From assembly GCA_947474205.1 (NCBI GenBank), contig CANJIC010000077.1, positions 1-8,394 on the forward strand: a DNA stretch of 8,394 nt, written 5' to 3'. Positions 5,330 to 8,394 of the stretch are shown piece by piece. Within the stretch, counting starts at the first letter, position 1, and each line of letters begins with the position of its first letter. A program made the translations under genes and the position numbers. Under the pieces are notes generated by a model. It made no database searches. It saw only the letters and a list, made by a program, of their open reading frames with translations, and was not told the DNA's origin. The stretch comes from Planctomycetaceae bacterium. GTDB taxonomy: Bacteria > Planctomycetota > Phycisphaerae > Phycisphaerales > SM1A02.

Positions 5330-7723
5330 ATGAATTCGCAATTTCGAATGATCGTCAGTGGCGCGCTTGTCGCTACGGTTTCTTTTGTCACGGCGTCATT
5401 CGCGTTTCAAGCCGCAACCCCCAACAGCACTGTGTCGGCGTGGAGCGAATCCACGTGGGACGCCGCACGCCGCGCCGACATGGCGGCGTTTGATCTTGCA
5501 ATTGCGAACGCCCCAACTGGCGACACCGTTTCCATGAAGGCATTGCACGACGCAATTTCCTTGCAGGCCACCCACAAAGCGGAGCAGGAAATAGCCCGTC
5601 AAGAATCCATCACCACTCGGCGCAAGGAAATTGTGGATGAGTTGGCCAAGAATAATCTGACTAAAGCCATGGTTGCCGCCGCCAATCTTAAGTTCTTGCT
5701 TGACAACGAAGCTTGGAAGTTGGAACTCCAGAGCGACGCGGTTTCGCAATTGCAAGCCATGGGACAAGACATGTATCTCAAGGCTTTGAATGATTCCGAT
5801 TGGCTGCTCGCACAGGAAATGTTGTTTCGCTTACGGGCTTTGTACGAAGATGGTGGCGACGCGACGCAACTGAAGAAGCTGACCGATCAACTTGATGATT
5901 GTGGAGATCGCGTGCAATTGTTGGCGGAGTATGCGCCTAAAAATTTGTATGACTTGCGCAAGAAACAAAATGATCGCTTCAAGGCGGCTGAAGCCCTTGA
6001 ACCCAAGAAGGAAAAAAAGGTCGACCCAATTGCAGAGCCAGTGGTTGATCCCAACGATCCAGAAGGTGAGTTGTCCACCAAGGCAGAGGATGTATTTCCT
6101 GAATACAACGCCGCTTTAATTGATGGTTGGAAGGATCAGTTCCAAGGTATTTCTTTGGGCATGTTGAAAGAGGGTTTACGCAAAGCCGCCACCGAACACA
6201 TTGAAAATGGTGGCTGGAAACCTTTGCTCGAGGGCGGTATCGAGGCGCTTCGATTGTTGGCGACCACGACGGAATGTCAAGAGAGTTTTCCAACTTTGAG
6301 CGACAATACAAAGCGCACTCAGTGGATCGCCGCCATTGACAAGGCTGGGGCTATTGTTACAGCGGCCACGCGCGAAAACGCCACCAGCGTGCTATTTCGC
6401 GAAGTCATGGCCCAATTGTTGGTGGCCAATGACGCAACGGTTGCTTTGCCCGAAGAAGTTGTCCTGCATGAGTTTGGCGAGGGCGCAATGGGGGTTCTTT
6501 CTCGTCGATTCGAGGATAATTATTCAGCCCTGATTTGGCCCGAAGCCACTCGTCGCTTTCGTCAACAAGTGGATGGCAATTTTGTCGGCGTTGGAATCAT
6601 GATTCGCCACGACGAAAAACGCGACATTCAAATCATCAATCCATTGGAAGGTTCTCCCGCGTCGCGCGCCGGGCTTAAACCAAATGATCGCATCATTGCC
6701 GTGGATGGACAAAGCACAACTGGTTGGGCCCTGACCAAAGCTGTCGACTTGATCACTGGTCCTGCAGGCGAGGTAGTCACGTTGACTGTTCGTAGACCCA
6801 CTGTGGATGAGCCATTTGATGTTCCAATGAAGCGCGAGAGCATAAAAATTCGCTCCGTGAATGGATGGAACAAAAAGGGTTTGAACGAAAGTGGAAATCC
6901 AACCTGGGAGTGGTACATGGACCCAACGATGGGAATTGCCTACGTGCGTCTGACCAGTTTCAACGAGGACAGTTTCACGGATTTCTTGGCGGCTCTGAAA
7001 GAAATGCGCGTGGAGCGCAAGTTGAATGGTCTCATTCTGGATCTGCGCGGAAATCCCGGCGGACTTCTTTCGTCGGCCGTTGATTTCTGCAATCTGTGGG
7101 TTGAAAAAGGTGTGCTGGTTTCAACGGAAAATCGCTTTGGAATTACCACATCCAGTAAAAGCGCCGAAGCCAACCGCGCCGAGTTGAAAGACTTGCCTGT
7201 GGCCGTGTTGGTGAATCAATCATCCGCCAGCGCCAGTGAAATTTTAAGCGGTTGCTTGCAGGCCTATGACAAGGCCGTGATTGTTGGTGAGCGAAGTTTC
7301 GGCAAAGGCAGCGTGCAAGAAGTCAATCCACTGGCGGATCGCGGCAAGCAAGCGGCGGTGAAAATTACAACGCAACATTATGTGTTGCCACCAGAAGTTT
7401 TACAGCCCGAAGGAACCAAGGGCCGTCTTGTCCACAAGAAGCCAGGCTCCAATGATTGGGGCGTGAATCCAGATTTGCGCGCCAAGATGACGCCGGATCA
7501 AATTGATAAATCCACCGAGTTGCGAATGAAGTCGGACACCCTTGCTGCCGCCGATGATGCAAAGGCGAAGCCACGACCAGACCCCAACGATTTATTTGCC
7601 AAGGGACTTGACCCGCAACTAGAGATGGCGTTGTTGGCCATGCGCGCGCGCGTTGTCAAAGATGTGGTTGGAACCGAAGTGGCGGGAGTGCACAAAGCCA
7701 CTCCTGAAACAGACAGTCCATAA
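5330..7723 (+). CDS. Exported carboxyl-terminal processing protease, PDZ-S41 family
   Basis: A 797-residue predicted periplasmic serine protease. An N-terminal signal peptide (hydrophobic about 7-25, likely cleavage after an A-F-Q-A stretch) leads into about 380 helical, charged residues with a Lys/Glu/Pro-rich linker (about 224-254). A PDZ domain follows (about 416-489; G-V-G-I, S-P-A-S-R-A-G-L-K-P-N-D-R-I), then the S41 catalytic core (about 534-700). The expected Ser-Lys dyad is present: S634 within S-S-A-S-A-S-E-I and K659 in S-F-G-K-G-S-V-Q, exactly 25 residues apart as in Prc and CtpB, with the assisting Gln at 663. L-D-L-R-G-N-P-G-G (570-578) is the usual oxyanion-side motif. Such proteases trim or degrade envelope proteins from their C-termini. 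I prefer the ATG at 5330 because AAGGA precedes it and the signal peptide then starts properly; an ATG at 5267 would add 21 residues. The unusually long N-terminal region may provide substrate selection. Confidence 0.93.
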   Translation: MNSQFRMIVSGALVATVSFVTASFAFQAATPNSTVSAWSESTWDAARRADMAAFDLAIANAPTGDTVSMKALHDAISLQATHKAEQEIARQESITTRRKEIVDELAKNNLTKAMVAAANLKFLLDNEAWKLELQSDAVSQLQAMGQDMYLKALNDSDWLLAQEMLFRLRALYEDGGDATQLKKLTDQLDDCGDRVQLLAEYAPKNLYDLRKKQNDRFKAAEALEPKKEKKVDPIAEPVVDPNDPEGELSTKAEDVFPEYNAALIDGWKDQFQGISLGMLKEGLRKAATEHIENGGWKPLLEGGIEALRLLATTTECQESFPTLSDNTKRTQWIAAIDKAGAIVTAATRENATSVLFREVMAQLLVANDATVALPEEVVLHEFGEGAMGVLSRRFEDNYSALIWPEATRRFRQQVDGNFVGVGIMIRHDEKRDIQIINPLEGSPASRAGLKPNDRIIAVDGQSTTGWALTKAVDLITGPAGEVVTLTVRRPTVDEPFDVPMKRESIKIRSVNGWNKKGLNESGNPTWEWYMDPTMGIAYVRLTSFNEDSFTDFLAALKEMRVERKLNGLILDLRGNPGGLLSSAVDFCNLWVEKGVLVSTENRFGITTSSKSAEANRAELKDLPVAVLVNQSSASASEILSGCLQAYDKAVIVGERSFGKGSVQEVNPLADRGKQAAVKITTQHYVLPPEVLQPEGTKGRLVHKKPGSNDWGVNPDLRAKMTPDQIDKSTELRMKSDTLAAADDAKAKPRPDPNDLFAKGLDPQLEMALLAMRARVVKDVVGTEVAGVHKATPETDSP

Positions 7724-7757
7724 AAAGCCTTGAGCCAGTGTTCAAATGAATTTCGCA

Positions 7758-7778
7758 ATGGTCGCAGGGACAGACCAT
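7758..7778 (+). other. Hairpin downstream of the protease gene
   Basis: A perfect 6-bp inverted repeat, ATGGTC (7758-7763) and GACCAT (7773-7778), with a 9-nt loop lies 34 nt after the protease stop. It lacks a T-tract, so terminator activity is only possible. Nothing else between the two genes looks like an intrinsic terminator. Confidence 0.3.
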
Positions 7779-7833
7779 CAACATATGATATTTAGGCTGA
7801 GATTCGCTTGAATAAAAGTTTTCGTTATGCATC

Positions 7834-7862
7834 TTGCTTGAAAGCGACATCTACCCTATAAC
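7834..7862 (+). promoter_or_regulatory. Predicted promoter for the pyruvate dehydrogenase gene
   Basis: TTGCTT (7834-7839) and TATAAC (7857-7862) are separated by 17 nt, with a 5/6 match in the -10 element and a weak 3/6 match in the -35. Transcription would start near 7869, giving a leader of about 17 nt to the ATG at 7886 or 44 nt to the ATG at 7913. An overlapping TTGAAA (7838-7843) is a better -35 but only 13 nt away. Confidence 0.4.
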
Positions 7863-7912
7863 GCAGGACTGTCCGCGGTTCCTGAATGAATTCACCCCGC
7901 GAAAATTCATAT

Positions 7913-8394
7913 ATGCCAACACCAACCACTGACGGAAATTCTGCGCATGATGTCCACGGCGGACTTCCAATTCCAAGGCGAGCCGCCAATCGTCCCATTC
8001 CAAGCGCGGACTTGTTGCGCGCGTGGTACCGCCAATTGATTCTTATTCGCGAATTTGAAATTCGCTGCATGCAGGCCTATCAAGATAAAAAAATCGGCGG
8101 CTTCTGCCATGTGTACATCGGGCAAGAAGCGGTGGCCGTTGGTTGCGTTGCCGCGCTGAAACCGCAGGACCCGTTGGTGACCGCGTATCGTGATCACGGC
8201 CACGCGTTGGCGCGCGGCATGACGGCGCGCGCGTGCATGGCGGAAATGTTTGGCCGCGTTGATGGCTGCGCCAAAGGCAAGGGCGGTTCAATGCATATGT
8301 TCGACCGCGAGCACCATCTGTATGGCGGCCACGGAATTGTTGGCGCGCAAACTCCGCTTGGCGCTGGCCTGGCGTTCGCCACCAAGTATGAAGA
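7913..8394 (+). CDS. pdhA: Pyruvate dehydrogenase E1 component, alpha subunit (partial, 3' end outside window)
   Basis: An open frame of 160 codons that runs off the right edge without a stop. It encodes the N-terminal part of a thiamine-diphosphate-dependent E1 alpha subunit, which decarboxylates pyruvate and feeds acetyl groups to the E2 lipoyl domain. Family landmarks are in order: R-x-F-E-x-R-C (about 46-52), H-V-Y-I-G-Q-E-A (66-73), Y-R-D-H-G-H-A-L-A-R-G (92-102), K-G-K-G-G-S-M-H-M-F (121-130), and G-G-H-G-I-V-G-A-Q-T-P-L-G-A-G (138-152). The GDG thiamine-binding motif lies beyond the window. The start is uncertain. ATG at 7886 is in frame, follows an in-frame TGA, and would add nine residues; neither start has a Shine-Dalgarno sequence. 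The first 30 residues are a variable, Pro-rich extension. The K-G-K-G-G-S-M-H sequence favours PdhA over branched-chain or acetoin E1, but those remain possible. The beta subunit and E2 would be expected just downstream. Confidence 0.9.
   Translation, partial: MPTPTTDGNSAHDVHGGLPIPRRAANRPIPSADLLRAWYRQLILIREFEIRCMQAYQDKKIGGFCHVYIGQEAVAVGCVAALKPQDPLVTAYRDHGHALARGMTARACMAEMFGRVDGCAKGKGGSMHMFDREHHLYGGHGIVGAQTPLGAGLAFATKYE

Noticed and set aside
7804..7847. Inverted repeat TCGCTT / AAGCGA upstream of the E1 alpha gene
   Set aside because: Six base pairs with a 32-nt loop is within chance expectation and no operator-like symmetry is seen.
1..8394. Abundant GCGCGC/CGCGCG strings as possible regulatory or uptake motifs
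   Set aside because: They fall mostly in coding frames as GCG (Ala) and CGC (Arg) codons, so codon preference explains them.

Overview
The window looks like an ordinary chromosomal stretch from a planctomycete-like bacterium, probably of the Phycisphaerae type. This is inferred from gene content: a two-domain pterin synthase, a YdjY-domain lipoprotein, and an S41 protease with a long helical N-terminus. It also fits the near absence of Shine-Dalgarno sequences and the heavy use of GCG (Ala) and CGC (Arg) codons. No database search was possible, so the taxonomy is tentative. I see no mobile element, CRISPR array, tRNA, rRNA or clear sign of recent gene transfer.

Layout, left to right. (1) A small CDGSH iron-sulfur protein (16-213, +) converges with a tandem-domain 6-pyruvoyl-tetrahydropterin synthase family gene (306-1085, -), which has a good promoter at 1125-1152. 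(2) A gene-poor, AT-rich stretch (1092-1475) holds a forward sigma70-like promoter (1256-1284). A strong intrinsic terminator (1307-1346) follows immediately, with no gene between them. This could encode a very short RNA or an attenuated leader for the next gene. (3) A forward block follows: a YdjY-domain lipoprotein (1476-2228), ruvC (2238-2735, 9 nt later), then trpE (2854-4365). (4) trpE converges with a six-helix membrane protein of unknown function (4456-5154, -); a perfect 8-bp hairpin lies in the gap. (5) That membrane protein diverges from a large exported PDZ/S41 carboxyl-terminal processing protease (5330-7723, +). (6) A pyruvate dehydrogenase E1 alpha gene begins near 7886/7913 (+) and runs off the right edge.

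The genes do not form one pathway. Pterin metabolism, Holliday-junction resolution, tryptophan synthesis, envelope proteolysis and pyruvate oxidation lie side by side, with trpE lacking trpG and ruvC lacking ruvA/ruvB next to it. The points most worth a second look are the promoter-terminator cassette at 1256-1346, the PTPS-II-type active site fused to a degenerate duplicate domain, and the general lack of Shine-Dalgarno sequences.
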